Part shown: piece after piece, positions 35,986-45,514 of the stretch
Layout: each line of letters begins with the position of its first letter
Position numbering within the stretch: position 1 is the stretch's first letter
Source: CAVQWT01 sp963810815
GTDB lineage: Bacteria; Pseudomonadota; Gammaproteobacteria; Burkholderiales; Casimicrobiaceae
Direction of reading: 5' to 3'
Assembly (NCBI GenBank): GCA_963810815.1
Contig: CAWEPB010000007.1
Span: 992,001 to 1,056,000, forward strand
Length of the DNA: 64,000 nucleotides
Made by a program: the position numbers and the translations under genes
Notes under the pieces: model-generated
The model's input: the letters and a program-made list of their open reading frames with translations, nothing else
Told to the model about the DNA's origin: nothing
The model's database searches: none

Positions 35986-37176
35986 TCAACCGGCGAGCCG
36001 GGCGAAACCGGCTTCGAGATCGGCAATCAGGTCCTCCGGCGCTTCCAAACCGATGGCGAGGCGCAGGCACGGCCCGCCCGGCTGCCATGGCGTGACCGTG
36101 CGGGCGCGTTCCGGGACGGTGGGAATGATCAGGCTCTCGAAGCCGCCCCAGCTCCAGCCCATGCCGAACAGGGCCATGCCGTCGAGCATCGCGGCCACCC
36201 GTTCGGCGGCGACCGGCTGCAGCACCACGCCGAAGAGCCCGCCGGCATGGACGAAGTCGCGCTGCCACAGCGCATGGCCCGGCGCACCGGGCAGCGGCGG
36301 GTAGAGCACCGCGCGCACCTCGGGCCGTCCGGCGAGCCAACGCGCGACCGCCATCGCGCTGTCCCGATGGCGGTCCAGCCGCACGGCCAGCGTGCGCAGC
36401 CCCCGCAGCGCCAGGAAGCAGTCGTCCGGCGACGCGGTGACACCCATGTCGGTCCACAGCCGGAACAGCGGCCCGTAGGTCGACTCGTTGGCGAGAATCA
36501 GGCCGAGCAGCACGTCGGAGTGCCCGCCGATGTACTTGGTCGCGGCATGCACCGAGACGTCGACGCCGTGATCGAACGAGCGAAACCCCAGCGGGGTCGC
36601 CCAGGTGTTGTCGAGCACGACCTTCGCGCCGTGGGCATGCGCGGCAACGGCGATCGCCGGGATGTCCTGCACCTCGAACGTCAGCGACCCCGGCGACTCG
36701 GTGAACACGACGCGCGTCCGCGGCCGGAACTCGCGGGCGATGTCGGCGCCGAGCAGCGGGTCGTAGTAGCTCACGTCGACGCCGAACCGCCGCAGGTGCA
36801 GCTCGCAGAATCGGCGCGTCGGGCCATAGACGTTGTCGGTGACCAGCACGTGGTCGCCCGGCTGCGTCAGCGCCAGCAGCGGCAGCGTCGTCGCGGTGAG
36901 GCCGGACGGCACCGCGAGTGCGGCGTGCGCGCCCTCGAGCGTCGCCACTGCCTGCTGCAGGTCGACCACGCCCGGCGTCCCGTGCAGCCCGTAGGACAGT
37001 CCGGCGTAGTCGCCGCGAGCGGCGGCCTCGAGGTCGGCGACGGTGGGGAACAGAATCGTCGATGCGCGGAACACCGGCGTGTTGACCGCCCCGAGGAATC
37101 GTCGTGGATCGCGGCCGAGATGCCCTGCCTGCGTGGCCGGGGCGAATTCCAGCGGATCGAACGGCTTGCCGGTCAT
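35986..37176 (-). CDS. metC: Cystathionine beta-lyase / trans-sulfuration family PLP enzyme
   Basis: A 396-residue PLP enzyme of the Cys/Met metabolism family. It shows YGLHGTPGV, the PLP-phosphate loop region VPSGLTATTLPLLAL, VLVTDNVYGPTR, VVLDNTWATP and the Schiff-base Lys in SVHAATKYIGGHSD. The catalytic Tyr pair region and C-terminal LRLAIGLE fit MetC best, which cleaves cystathionine to homocysteine, pyruvate and ammonia. It is the third gene of a leftward gnd-gntK-metC run, and its ATG overlaps the gntK stop. Other PLP lyases of the same family cannot be fully excluded. Confidence 0.88.
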   Translation of the reverse strand: MTGKPFDPLEFAPATQAGHLGRDPRRFLGAVNTPVFRASTILFPTVADLEAAARGDYAGLSYGLHGTPGVVDLQQAVATLEGAHAALAVPSGLTATTLPLLALTQPGDHVLVTDNVYGPTRRFCELHLRRFGVDVSYYDPLLGADIAREFRPRTRVVFTESPGSLTFEVQDIPAIAVAAHAHGAKVVLDNTWATPLGFRSFDHGVDVSVHAATKYIGGHSDVLLGLILANESTYGPLFRLWTDMGVTASPDDCFLALRGLRTLAVRLDRHRDSAMAVARWLAGRPEVRAVLYPPLPGAPGHALWQRDFVHAGGLFGVVLQPVAAERVAAMLDGMALFGMGWSWGGFESLIIPTVPERARTVTPWQPGGPCLRLAIGLEAPEDLIADLEAGFARLAG

Positions 37177-37682
37177 GGCGCCGCTGCCGCTGCGCGCACG
37201 GCCGGCGCAAGCCGGGTCAGGATCGCCGCCACCTGGGTGCCCAGGTCGTCGCGCACGTCGACGGTGATCGCATCGGGCGGCGCCTCCAGCGTGGCGAACT
37301 GGCTGGCGAGCAGCGTCGGTGGCATGTAGCGGTGCTGGCGCGCCGCCAGCCGCGCGCCGATGGTGTCGGCGTCGCCCACGAGGTGGACGAACCGCACGTC
37401 GCCCGCCGCGGCGAGGCGATCGCGGTACGCCTGCCTGAGTGCCGAGCAGGCAAGCACCGCATTGCCGCCGCCGGCCTGCACCGCACGCATCTCGGCGGCG
37501 ATGCGGTCGAGCCAGGGCCAGCGGTCGTCGTCGGTCAGCGCGATGCCGGCCGCCATCCGGGCCACGTTCGCCTCGGGATGGAAGTCGTCGCCGTCGAAGA
37601 ACGGCCAGCCGAGTGCGGCGGCGAGCGCCCGGCCGACGGTGGTCTTGCCGCAGCCGGAAACCCCCATGACGACGACGATCAT
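37173..37682 (-). CDS. gntK: Gluconokinase
   Basis: A 169-residue P-loop kinase that phosphorylates gluconate to 6-phosphogluconate. It begins MIVVVMGVSGCGKTT, with Walker A, followed by FFDGDDFHPEANVARMAAG and LTDDDRWPWL, then CSALRQAYRDRL and HRYMPPTLLASQF, all standard GntK motifs. It overlaps gnd upstream and metC downstream, each by ATGA. With gnd it forms a gluconate-to-ribulose-5-phosphate route. Confidence 0.94.
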   Translation of the reverse strand: MIVVVMGVSGCGKTTVGRALAAALGWPFFDGDDFHPEANVARMAAGIALTDDDRWPWLDRIAAEMRAVQAGGGNAVLACSALRQAYRDRLAAAGDVRFVHLVGDADTIGARLAARQHRYMPPTLLASQFATLEAPPDAITVDVRDDLGTQVAAILTRLAPAVRAAAAAP

Positions 37683-38587
37683 GCCTTGCCGACGGCGTGC
37701 CCGCCGAAGCTCTTCCTCATCATGGCCAGCACCCGGTCGGCGTACTCGCCCTTGCCCTGGCTGGCGAATCGCATCATCAGCGCCAGCGACATCACCGGCG
37801 CCGGAATCCCCTGCTCGATCGCCTCGTGCGCCGTCCACCGCCCCTCGCCGGAATCGGCGACGACCGGGGCGATGCCGGCGAGCTCGGCATCGTCGCGCAG
37901 GAACTCGGCGGTGAGGTCGAGCAGCCACGAACGCACGACGCTGCCGTGGCGCCAGAGCTCGGCGATCGCCGCGACGTCGAGCTCGAGATCCGGGCGCCCC
38001 TTCATCAGCGCGAAGCCCTCGGCGAACGCCTGCATCATCCCGTATTCGATGCCGTTGTGGATCATCTTGACGAAATGCCCGGCGCCGGCCGGCCCGCAGT
38101 GCAGCCAGCCGCGGTCGGCGGCAGGGGCCAGGACCCGCGCGTAGGGCTCCAGCCTCGCGGCCGCCTCGGTCGTGCCGCCGAACATCAGCGCATAGCCGTT
38201 GGCGAGCCCCCAGACCCCGCCGCTGACACCGCAGTCGGCGAACAGCAGGCCGCGCGCCGAGAGTTCCGCGGCGCGCCGCTGCGAATCCTTGTAGTTGGCG
38301 TTGCCGCCGTCGACGACGAGATCGCCCGGGGCGAGCCGGTCGGCCAGTTCGGTCAGCGCCCGGGTGGTCGCCTCGCCCGCCGGAACCATGAGCCAGAGCA
38401 CCCGCGGCGTGGGCAGCGCGGCGACCAGCGCTTCGATCGACGCGGTGTCGCGAATCGCGCCGTCCCGCACCAGCTCCGCGCGCGTCGCCGCGTCGGGGTC
38501 GTAGCCGGTGACCGCGATCCCGCCGCGGGCGAGGCGCCGCGCCATGTTGCCGCCCATCCGGCCGAGGCCGACGATGCCGATCTGCAT
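37679..38587 (-). CDS. gnd: 6-phosphogluconate dehydrogenase, short (decarboxylating) form
   Basis: A 302-residue enzyme converting 6-phosphogluconate to ribulose 5-phosphate and CO2. The N-terminal Rossmann GLGRMGGNMARRL, VDGGNANYKDSQRR, CGVSGGVWGL and the catalytic KMIHNGIEYGMMQAFAEG are all present. The length is that of the short GndA-like form (about 300) rather than the 470-residue form, which often prefers NAD. It is the first gene of the gnd-gntK-metC run. Confidence 0.93.
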   Translation of the reverse strand: MQIGIVGLGRMGGNMARRLARGGIAVTGYDPDAATRAELVRDGAIRDTASIEALVAALPTPRVLWLMVPAGEATTRALTELADRLAPGDLVVDGGNANYKDSQRRAAELSARGLLFADCGVSGGVWGLANGYALMFGGTTEAAARLEPYARVLAPAADRGWLHCGPAGAGHFVKMIHNGIEYGMMQAFAEGFALMKGRPDLELDVAAIAELWRHGSVVRSWLLDLTAEFLRDDAELAGIAPVVADSGEGRWTAHEAIEQGIPAPVMSLALMMRFASQGKGEYADRVLAMMRKSFGGHAVGKA

Positions 38588-38657
38588 GAGAAGAGTCCCG
38601 CCGCGAAAGGATCGATGCTACCCAAATCGCGCCGGTTGCGCCAACCGCGGCGGCCGG

Positions 38658-39527
38658 TCACCGCGCGGCGCGACGCGTCGCCAGCAGTGCCGCGCCGACG
38701 ATCAGCGCCCCGCCGGCGAGCGTGCGTGCGCCCGGCCGCTCGCCCTGCAGCAGCACGGCGAGCGCGATGCCGTAGACGGGCTCCAGCGCGGCGACCACGC
38801 TGGCCGTGTGCGCGCTGATGCGGTCGAGGCTGCCGATGAACAGCGTGTGCGCGAGCGCCGTGCAGACGAGCCCAAGCGCGAGGATCAGCACGACGCCGCG
38901 ACCGTCGACGTCGGGCAGCGATCCCATCGCCAGCGCAATCGGCGCCAGCAGGAGTGCCGCCCACAGGTTCTGCCCGTAGGCGAGGTCGGTCGCGCTGCGG
39001 GTTTCCCGCCAGCGCCGGTTGCGCACGGCCAGCAGCGCGAACGTGGCCCCGGAAACGAGACCCCAGGCGACCCCCTGCACCGCGGGATCGGCCAGGTGCA
39101 CCGAGGGTGTCAGCAGCACGAGGCCCAGCGTGACCAGCTTGGCGGTCCACGCGTCGGCGGCGGTGAAGCGCCGTCCGTTCAGCACCCGCTCGAACAGCAG
39201 AGTGAACAGCGGAAACGATGCGTAGCCCAGGAGCCCGATCGCCACGCCCGCCGCCTGGATCGCCGCGAAGAACGCCACCCAGTGCAGCGCCAGCAGCGCG
39301 CCGTTGCCGGCGAGCGCCAGGTCCACCGCCACGACGCCGGTGCCGCGCGCCTCGGGGTCGACGACCCGGAGCGCGCCCAGCGCCATCGCGGCGATCGCCG
39401 TGCGGCCCAGCACGATCCACAGCGGTGCCCAGCCGAGCCAGGGCCCGAACAGCCCGGCGATGCCGAACAGCAGCACCGCACCGTGCAGCGCGACGAGGGC
39501 GGAGGTGTTGGTTCGGCTGGGGGTCAT
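38658..39527 (-). CDS. EamA/DMT family transporter
   Basis: A 289-residue inner-membrane protein with about ten hydrophobic segments arranged as two EamA repeats, typical of drug/metabolite exporters. It starts MTPSRTNTSALVALHG; longer upstream extensions are Arg/Pro-rich and unlikely. The last segments contain AALEPVYGIALAVLLQGERP, the usual EamA ending. The substrate is unknown. Confidence 0.88.
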   Translation of the reverse strand: MTPSRTNTSALVALHGAVLLFGIAGLFGPWLGWAPLWIVLGRTAIAAMALGALRVVDPEARGTGVVAVDLALAGNGALLALHWVAFFAAIQAAGVAIGLLGYASFPLFTLLFERVLNGRRFTAADAWTAKLVTLGLVLLTPSVHLADPAVQGVAWGLVSGATFALLAVRNRRWRETRSATDLAYGQNLWAALLLAPIALAMGSLPDVDGRGVVLILALGLVCTALAHTLFIGSLDRISAHTASVVAALEPVYGIALAVLLQGERPGARTLAGGALIVGAALLATRRAAR

Positions 39528-39688
39528 CGGCAGGCGCGGCCACGGCCGCCGTCGCGACGGCGCCGGGCGCACGCCGCATTGTGCCATCGAGGGTCCGCGC
39601 ATCGGCTAGAATCGGCCACCACGACGTCCGTCGCCCGAGCGCGCGAGCCGCACGCGATCGCGAACGGCGCAATCGCAGGGGAGAGAGC

Positions 39689-41062
39689 ATGCCGAGCCAC
39701 GTTCCCGCCGAGAAGATCCACGCCGCCGTCCGCGCGGCCCCCGGGCAGCGGGTCAAGGTTGCCGTGTCCGACATCGACGGCATCCTGCGCGGCAAGTACC
39801 TGCACAAGGAGAAATTCTTCGGCGCGGTCGAGAGCGGGTTCGGCTTCTGCGACGTCGTGTTCGGCTGGGACGCGATGGACCAGTGCTACGACAACACGAC
39901 GCTGACCGGCTGGCACAAGGGCTTTCCGGACGCGGTGGCGCGGATCGACCTCGGCACCTTCCGCACCGTGCCCTGGGACGACAACGTGCCGTTCTTCCTC
40001 GGCGAGTTCATCGCCGACCAGGACGGCCGCGAGGTGCCGCACCCGGTCTGCCCGCGCCAGGTGCTGAAGCGCGTGCTGAAGCGCGCCGAGAAGCTCGGCG
40101 TGCTCCCGATGTGCGGGATGGAGTTCGAGTGGTTCAATTTCCTCGAAACGCCGCAGTCCTGGGCCGACAAGAAGGGCGTCGGTCCGACGCCGGTCACGCC
40201 GGGCATGTTCGGCTATTCGCTGCTGCGTGCCAACGCCAACCGGCCGTTTTTCGAGGCGCTGTTCAACGACATGGCGGCGTTCGGCGTGCCGGTCGAGGGC
40301 CTGCACACGGAGACCGGCCCCGGGGTCTACGAGGTCGCGCTGCTCTTTTCCGAGGCGCTGGAAGCAGCCGACCGGGCAATCCTGTTCAAGACGGGGGCGA
40401 AGGAGATCGGCGCCCGGTTCGGCATCATGCCGAGCTTCATGGCCAAGTGGAACCAGCACTACCCGGGGTGCTCCGGCCACGTGCACCAGAGCCTGTCGGA
40501 CGGCAAGAAGAACCTGTTCCACGATCCCAAGGGCCGGCACGGCATGAGCAAGCTGTTCGAGAGCTACCTTGCCGGCCAGCTCGCCGCGCTGATGCAGTTC
40601 GCGCCGATGTTCTGGCCGACGATCAACAGCTACAAGCGCCTGGTCGACGGATTCTGGGCGCCGGTCAAGCCGACCTGGGGCGTGGACAACCGCACCGCCA
40701 GCTTTCGTGCGATTCCGGGTTCGCCGAAGTCGACGCGGCTGGAGACGCGCTGCCCCGGCGCCGACGTCAATCCGTATCTCGCCATCGCCGCCGTGGTCGC
40801 CGCCGGCCTGCACGGCGTCGAGAAGAACCTCAAGCTGACGACCAGGCCGATCCACGGCACCAACGAGGGCAGCGAGGACATCGCCCGCGCGCCACGCACG
40901 CTGATCGAGACGACGCGGATCTTCCGTGACTCCGACCTCGCCCGCGACTGGTTCGGCGACGACTTCGTCACCCATTTCGCCGCCACCCGCGACTGGGAGT
41001 GGCGGCAATGGCTGGACGGCGTCACCGACTGGGAACTGAAGCGCTACTTCGAGATCATCTGA
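39689..41062 (+). CDS. Glutamine synthetase-family gamma-glutamyl-amine ligase
   Basis: A 457-residue ATP-dependent ligase of the GlnA-like group (PuuA/GlnA3/GlnA4 type). The N-terminus has VAVSDIDGILRGKYLHKEK. Catalytic motifs are FEWFNF in the GMEFE metal site, ETGPGVYEVAL, GCSGHVHQSLSDG, NRTASFRAIPG and CPGADVNPYLAIAA. GGGGAGAG just before ATG39689 is a strong ribosome-binding site. It opens a rightward cluster with an iron alcohol dehydrogenase, a glutamyl-amide hydrolase and an aldehyde dehydrogenase. This implies that it glutamylates an amine, probably an amino-alcohol, and does not make glutamine. The substrate is inferred from neighbours. Confidence 0.9.
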   Translation: MPSHVPAEKIHAAVRAAPGQRVKVAVSDIDGILRGKYLHKEKFFGAVESGFGFCDVVFGWDAMDQCYDNTTLTGWHKGFPDAVARIDLGTFRTVPWDDNVPFFLGEFIADQDGREVPHPVCPRQVLKRVLKRAEKLGVLPMCGMEFEWFNFLETPQSWADKKGVGPTPVTPGMFGYSLLRANANRPFFEALFNDMAAFGVPVEGLHTETGPGVYEVALLFSEALEAADRAILFKTGAKEIGARFGIMPSFMAKWNQHYPGCSGHVHQSLSDGKKNLFHDPKGRHGMSKLFESYLAGQLAALMQFAPMFWPTINSYKRLVDGFWAPVKPTWGVDNRTASFRAIPGSPKSTRLETRCPGADVNPYLAIAAVVAAGLHGVEKNLKLTTRPIHGTNEGSEDIARAPRTLIETTRIFRDSDLARDWFGDDFVTHFAATRDWEWRQWLDGVTDWELKRYFEII

Positions 41063-41105
41063 CCCCGCGCCGCGCGCGGCGCTCCCCCACCCTCCGTCGC
41101 TGCCC

Positions 41106-42281
41106 ATGACCATCCACCGCTTCAGTTTCCCCACCGCGATCCACTTCGGCGCCGGCGCGGCCGGCACCGTCGGCCCGCACCTCGCCGAGCTCGGCAAGCG
41201 CCGACCGCTGGTCGTGACCGATCGTGCGCTGGCAAAGCTGCCGGTCGCCACCCGCTTCGTCGCCGCGCTGAAGGCGGGCGGACTCGACGTCGCCGTCTAC
41301 GAGGGGGTGCACGGCAACCCGACCGTGGCCCAGGCCAACGCCGGCGGCGCGGCGTTCCGCGCGCACCGCGCCGACTGCGTCGTCGGCTTCGGCGGCGGCG
41401 CGGCGCTGGACGTGGCGAAGATCGTCGGCGTGCTGGGCACGCACGACGGCGACGCGCTGGAGTTCGCCTGGGACCATCCGTCGGTGCGCGCGATCGGCGA
41501 CGACCTGCCGTACTTCGTCGCGCTGCCGACGACGGCCGGCACCGGGTCGGAGGTCGGCCGCTCGGCGGTGATTTCCGAGGACGACACCCACGTCAAGCGC
41601 ATCGTGTTCTCGCCGAAGATCCTGGCCCGCGCCGTGTTCGCCGACCCGGAGCTCACGCTGGGCCTGCCGGCGGGAATCACCGCGGCGACCGGCATGGACG
41701 CGCTGACGCACAACGTCGAGAGCTACCTGTCGCCGGCGTACCACCCGCTGTGCGACGGCATCGCGCTGGAGGGCGTGCGCATCGCCGCACGGGCGCTGCC
41801 CGTCGCCGTCCGTGACGGCGCGAACCTCCCCGCGCGCGCCGACATGCTGATGAGCTCGATGATGGGCGCGATCGCGTTCCAGAAGGACCTGGGCGCCGTC
41901 CATTCCTGCGCGCACGCGCTGTCCACCGTCGCCGACCTCCACCACGGTCTCGCCAACGGCGTGATGATCGACCACGTGATGCGTTTCAACCTGCCCGCGG
42001 CCGCGGCGAAGATGGCCGAGCTCGCGCGCGTCGCCGGCGTCCGCGGCGCCGCGGCGATGGGCGACGAGGCGGGGGCCGCCGCCTTCGTCGACTGGCTGGG
42101 GCGGCTGAAGGCCGAGCTCGGCATCCCGGCCCGGCTGTCCGGGCTCGCCGGTCCGCGCAGGCTGACGACGGCCGACGTGCCGGCGCTGGTCGCGATCGCG
42201 GAACGGGACCTGTGCCACCAGACCAATCCGCGGCCCTGCACGGCGGCCGATTTCGAGCGCCTGTTCGCCGCGGCGCTGTAG
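41106..42281 (+). CDS. Iron-containing alcohol dehydrogenase
   Basis: A 391-residue NAD(P)-dependent dehydrogenase of the Fe-ADH family. It has FGGGAALDVAKIVGVL, the LPTTAGTGSEV nucleotide-binding motif, TGMDALTHNVESYL and a metal-binding HSCAHALSTV...HHGLANGVMIDHV region with the expected His residues. It lies 43 bases after the ligase gene and 3 bases before the hydrolase gene. In this pathway it would oxidise the hydroxyl of a gamma-glutamyl amino-alcohol to an aldehyde, which the neighbouring aldehyde dehydrogenase would finish. Confidence 0.92.
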   Translation: MTIHRFSFPTAIHFGAGAAGTVGPHLAELGKRRPLVVTDRALAKLPVATRFVAALKAGGLDVAVYEGVHGNPTVAQANAGGAAFRAHRADCVVGFGGGAALDVAKIVGVLGTHDGDALEFAWDHPSVRAIGDDLPYFVALPTTAGTGSEVGRSAVISEDDTHVKRIVFSPKILARAVFADPELTLGLPAGITAATGMDALTHNVESYLSPAYHPLCDGIALEGVRIAARALPVAVRDGANLPARADMLMSSMMGAIAFQKDLGAVHSCAHALSTVADLHHGLANGVMIDHVMRFNLPAAAAKMAELARVAGVRGAAAMGDEAGAAAFVDWLGRLKAELGIPARLSGLAGPRRLTTADVPALVAIAERDLCHQTNPRPCTAADFERLFAAAL

Positions 42282-42284
42282 CGA

Positions 42285-43073
42285 ATGCTGAAGATCGGCA
42301 TCTCCGCCTGCTTCTTCCACGAGGATCGCGAGCGCGCGATCTTCAAGGGCATGACGCTGCAGTACATCGAGCAGAACGTCGCGCACTGGCTGATGCAGCG
42401 CGACGTGCTGGCGTTCATGGTGCCGTCGCCCGACGGCGCGACGCGCCGCGCGTCGAGCACCGCGACCGTCGACGCCTACGCCGACGAGCTCGACGGGCTG
42501 GTGCTGATGGGCGGTTCCGACGTCTGCCCCGAAACCTACGGCGAGAAAGCGCTCAAGCCGGAGTGGAACGGCGACGCGATCCGTGACCGCTACGAGATCG
42601 CGCTGCTGCGCGCGTTCATGGACCGGCGCAAGCCGGTGCTCGGCGTCTGCCGCGGCGCACAGGTGATCAACGTCGCGCAGGGAGGCACGCTCTACCAGGA
42701 CCTCGCCACGCAGATGCCCACGGCGCTGAATCACCGCAACTGGACGATCTACGAGGACAACTGCCACGCCACCGCGATCGTCGCCGGCAGCGGCCTAGCC
42801 CGCCTCTACCCCGGCGCCGCCCTGGTGAAGACCAACTCGATCCACCACCAGGCGATCCGGGACCTCGGCCGCGAGCTCGTGATCGAGGCGCGCTCGGTGC
42901 CCGACGGCGTGGTCGAGGCGATCCGCTGGTCCGGCGCCGGCTACGTGTTCGGCGTGCAGTGGCATCCCGAGTTCCACGACCCCGCCGACGCCTCGCTGCT
43001 CGACGACACGCCGATCCTCGACGACTTCCTCGCCACCGCCGCCCGTCACAAGGCGGCGGCGTTCGCGCTCTGA
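42285..43073 (+). CDS. Gamma-glutamyl-amide hydrolase, class I glutamine amidotransferase fold (PuuD-like)
   Basis: A 262-residue peptidase C26 protein. The nucleophile Cys lies in KPVLGVCRGAQVINVAQGGTL and the catalytic His in GVQWHPEFH, with Glu two residues later. The N-terminal FFHEDRERAIFKGM is common in this group. PuuD removes the gamma-glutamyl group at the end of the putrescine pathway; here it should release glutamate and an amino acid from the oxidised glutamyl compound. It starts 3 bases after the alcohol dehydrogenase. Confidence 0.9.
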   Translation: MLKIGISACFFHEDRERAIFKGMTLQYIEQNVAHWLMQRDVLAFMVPSPDGATRRASSTATVDAYADELDGLVLMGGSDVCPETYGEKALKPEWNGDAIRDRYEIALLRAFMDRRKPVLGVCRGAQVINVAQGGTLYQDLATQMPTALNHRNWTIYEDNCHATAIVAGSGLARLYPGAALVKTNSIHHQAIRDLGRELVIEARSVPDGVVEAIRWSGAGYVFGVQWHPEFHDPADASLLDDTPILDDFLATAARHKAAAFAL

Positions 43074-43125
43074 CCGCGCAACCCGCGGCGCCGCCGGTCC
43101 GGCGTCGCCCTCCTCCCGCCCGCCC

Positions 43126-44493
43126 ATGAAGATCATCAATCCCGCTACCGGCGACAAGATCGCCGACGTGCCTGCCGACAACGCCGCGGCCGTCCGGCGC
43201 AAGTACGACGCCGCCCGTGCCGCGCAGCCGCGCTGGGCGGCGACCCCGATGAAGAAGCGCCTCGCCGCGATCGCCGCCTTCCGCGGCCGGATCGAGGCGA
43301 TGCAGGAGACGCTCGCCCGCACGCTGACGCAGGAAGTGGGCAAGCCGATCCGCCAGTCGCGCAACGAACTCAACGGCCTGCTGCCGCGCATCGATTTCTT
43401 CCTCGCCGAGTCGGCGAAGGCGCTGCGCGAGGAGAAGGTCTTCGCCGACCCCGCGCAGAAGCTGCAGGAGCGCATCTCGCACGAGCCGCTGGGCGTCATC
43501 GCCAACATCTCGGCGTGGAACTACCCCTATTTCGTCGGCAGCAACGTGTTCGTCCCGGCGCTGATCGCCGGCAACGCGGTGCTCTACAAGCCCTCCGAAT
43601 ACGCGACGCTGACGGGCCTGCACATCGCCGAGATGCTGCACGAGGCCGGGATTCCCCCCGACGTGTTCGTCCCGGTCATCGGCGACGGCGCCACCGGCGC
43701 GGCGCTGCTGCGGCAGGACGTCGACGGGGTGTTCTTCACCGGCTCCTACGCCACGGGCGTGAAGATCGCCGCGGCGGCGGGGCGGCGCATGATCAAGGTC
43801 CAGCTCGAGCTCGGCGGCAAGGATCCCGTCTACGTCTGCGACGACGTCGACGTCGGCACGGCCGCCGCCGCAGTCGCCGACGGCGCGTTCTACAACACCG
43901 GCCAGTCGTGCTGCTCGGTCGAGCGGATCTACGTCCACGAGCGTGTCCACGACGCCTTCGTGGACGCCTTCGTCGCCGAGGTGAAGGGCTACCGTTCCGG
44001 CGACCCGATGGACGAGTCGACGTATCTCGGCGCCATCACCCGGCGGCCGCAACTCGACGTGCTGAAGCGCCAGGTCGCCGACGCCAGGAAGAAAGGTGCG
44101 CGGCTGCTGCTCGGCGGGCACGTCGTCAAGGGGCGCGGCAACCGCTTCGAGCCGACGGTGTTCGCCGACGTCGACGCGACGATGCTGCTGATGAAGGACG
44201 AGAGCTTCGGCCCGATCATCGGCATCCAGGCCGTCGCCGACGACGACTCGGCGATCGCCGCGATGAACGATACCGAGTACGGCCTCACCGCCGGCGTCTA
44301 CACGCGGGACGAGCGGCGCGCACGGCGGATCCTGTCGCGGGTGCGCGCCGGAACCGTCTACTGGAACTGCTGCGACCGCGTCAGCCCGCGGCTGCCGTGG
44401 TCCGGCGTCGGCCATTCGGGCATCGGCCTCACGCTGTCGACCTACGGCATCCAGACCTTCACCCGTCCGAAGGCCTGGCACCTCAAGGCCTGA
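43126..44493 (+). CDS. NAD(P)-dependent aldehyde dehydrogenase of the gamma-glutamylation cluster
   Basis: A 455-residue aldehyde dehydrogenase. It has ISAWNYPYFVGSNVFVPAL with the catalytic Asn, FTGSYATGVKIA, VQLELGGKDPVYV with the general-base Glu, FYNTGQSCCSVERIYVHE with the nucleophilic Cys, and ESFGPIIGIQ near the C-terminus. Placed last in the cluster, it probably oxidises the gamma-glutamyl aldehyde to an acid before the hydrolase acts. The length is slightly short of the usual 475-500 residues, mainly at the N-terminus. Confidence 0.93.
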   Translation: MKIINPATGDKIADVPADNAAAVRRKYDAARAAQPRWAATPMKKRLAAIAAFRGRIEAMQETLARTLTQEVGKPIRQSRNELNGLLPRIDFFLAESAKALREEKVFADPAQKLQERISHEPLGVIANISAWNYPYFVGSNVFVPALIAGNAVLYKPSEYATLTGLHIAEMLHEAGIPPDVFVPVIGDGATGAALLRQDVDGVFFTGSYATGVKIAAAAGRRMIKVQLELGGKDPVYVCDDVDVGTAAAAVADGAFYNTGQSCCSVERIYVHERVHDAFVDAFVAEVKGYRSGDPMDESTYLGAITRRPQLDVLKRQVADARKKGARLLLGGHVVKGRGNRFEPTVFADVDATMLLMKDESFGPIIGIQAVADDDSAIAAMNDTEYGLTAGVYTRDERRARRILSRVRAGTVYWNCCDRVSPRLPWSGVGHSGIGLTLSTYGIQTFTRPKAWHLKA

Positions 44494-44694
44494 CTTACGC
44501 AGGAACATGCGCCGCCGCGAATATGACGTGGCGCAGGTTGCGACCCGACCGCGCACCGCTGCGTGCACATCTCGCGCATTCGCGCCGGCCGCCGACACAC
44601 TCTGTTACCCGGCCGGATTGACCTCGCGCAAACAACGCGGCGCCCGACGCCGCTAGCGTGTGTCCGTCGCGTCCATTCCACTCCGGAGATCCGC

Positions 44695-45438
44695 ATGCCC
44701 CGCCTGTCCGCCCTGACCCTCGTCGCCGCGGCCGCCCTGCTCGCCAGCCCGCTGTCCACCGCCGGCGTCACCGAGGACATGGCAGCCCTCGATCGCGCCT
44801 ACGTCCCGGCACTGGTGCTCACCAACCGTCCCGACGTCGAGCCCGCGCGCCGCGCCATCGTCGCGCTGCGCGCCGAGTGGAACGCCTTCCGCGCACGGTA
44901 TCCGGTGGCGCCGGCCGGATACGCGGCGGCCTCCTGGCAGCGCGCCAGCGCCACGGTCGAGGCAGCCATCGTCGCCGCCGAGCAGAAGATCGCCGCCGGC
45001 AAGGGGCCTGCCGCGCACGGGGAACTGGAGGCCGTGCGCGAGGCGATGTACGCGCTTCGCCGGGAGGCCGGCGTCGGGTACTACATGGACGACCTGACGG
45101 CGTTCCACACGGCGATGGAACGGATCGCCGCCGCGGTCGGCGGCCGCAACGCGCAGACGCTGACCGAGGCCGAGATCGCGGCCGTCCGCGCCGCGCTGCC
45201 CGAGGCCGAGCGGACCTGGGCGATCGTCGTCGCCAACCGCGCGCAGGTGGCGCGGCACATCGAGTCGCCCGAAGGGCAGGCCGCGGCCCAGAAGCTGATC
45301 GACGCCGAGGCGGCGACACTGGCCGCGCTCAAGGCCGCCGTGGCCGCCGACGATCGGGCCGGCATTGCCGCGCACGGCAACGTGCTGAAGCCCGGCTACT
45401 CGAAGCTGTTCGCGCAGTTCGGCGCGCCGGCCAGGTAA
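44695..45438 (+). CDS. Secreted helical protein of unknown function
   Basis: The product is 247 residues with a signal peptide (MPRLSALTLVAAAALLAS, cleavage near STAG). GGAG about 7 bases upstream supports this start over a longer frame from 44563. The mature part is almost entirely alpha-helical and Ala/Glu-rich, with several predicted amphipathic helices such as EPARRAIVALRAEWNAFRA and a segment YYMDDLTAFHTAME. It may be a small helical bundle. I do not recognise the family and see no cysteine or heme motif. Confidence 0.75.
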   Translation: MPRLSALTLVAAAALLASPLSTAGVTEDMAALDRAYVPALVLTNRPDVEPARRAIVALRAEWNAFRARYPVAPAGYAAASWQRASATVEAAIVAAEQKIAAGKGPAAHGELEAVREAMYALRREAGVGYYMDDLTAFHTAMERIAAAVGGRNAQTLTEAEIAAVRAALPEAERTWAIVVANRAQVARHIESPEGQAAAQKLIDAEAATLAALKAAVAADDRAGIAAHGNVLKPGYSKLFAQFGAPAR

Positions 45439-45514
45439 GGCGCCAGGTCGACGCGCTGCCGGCGCCGCGGGGCACCCGGTCCCTTTGGTGTCGGCAGTGT
45501 CCGTCGGCGCGCCG

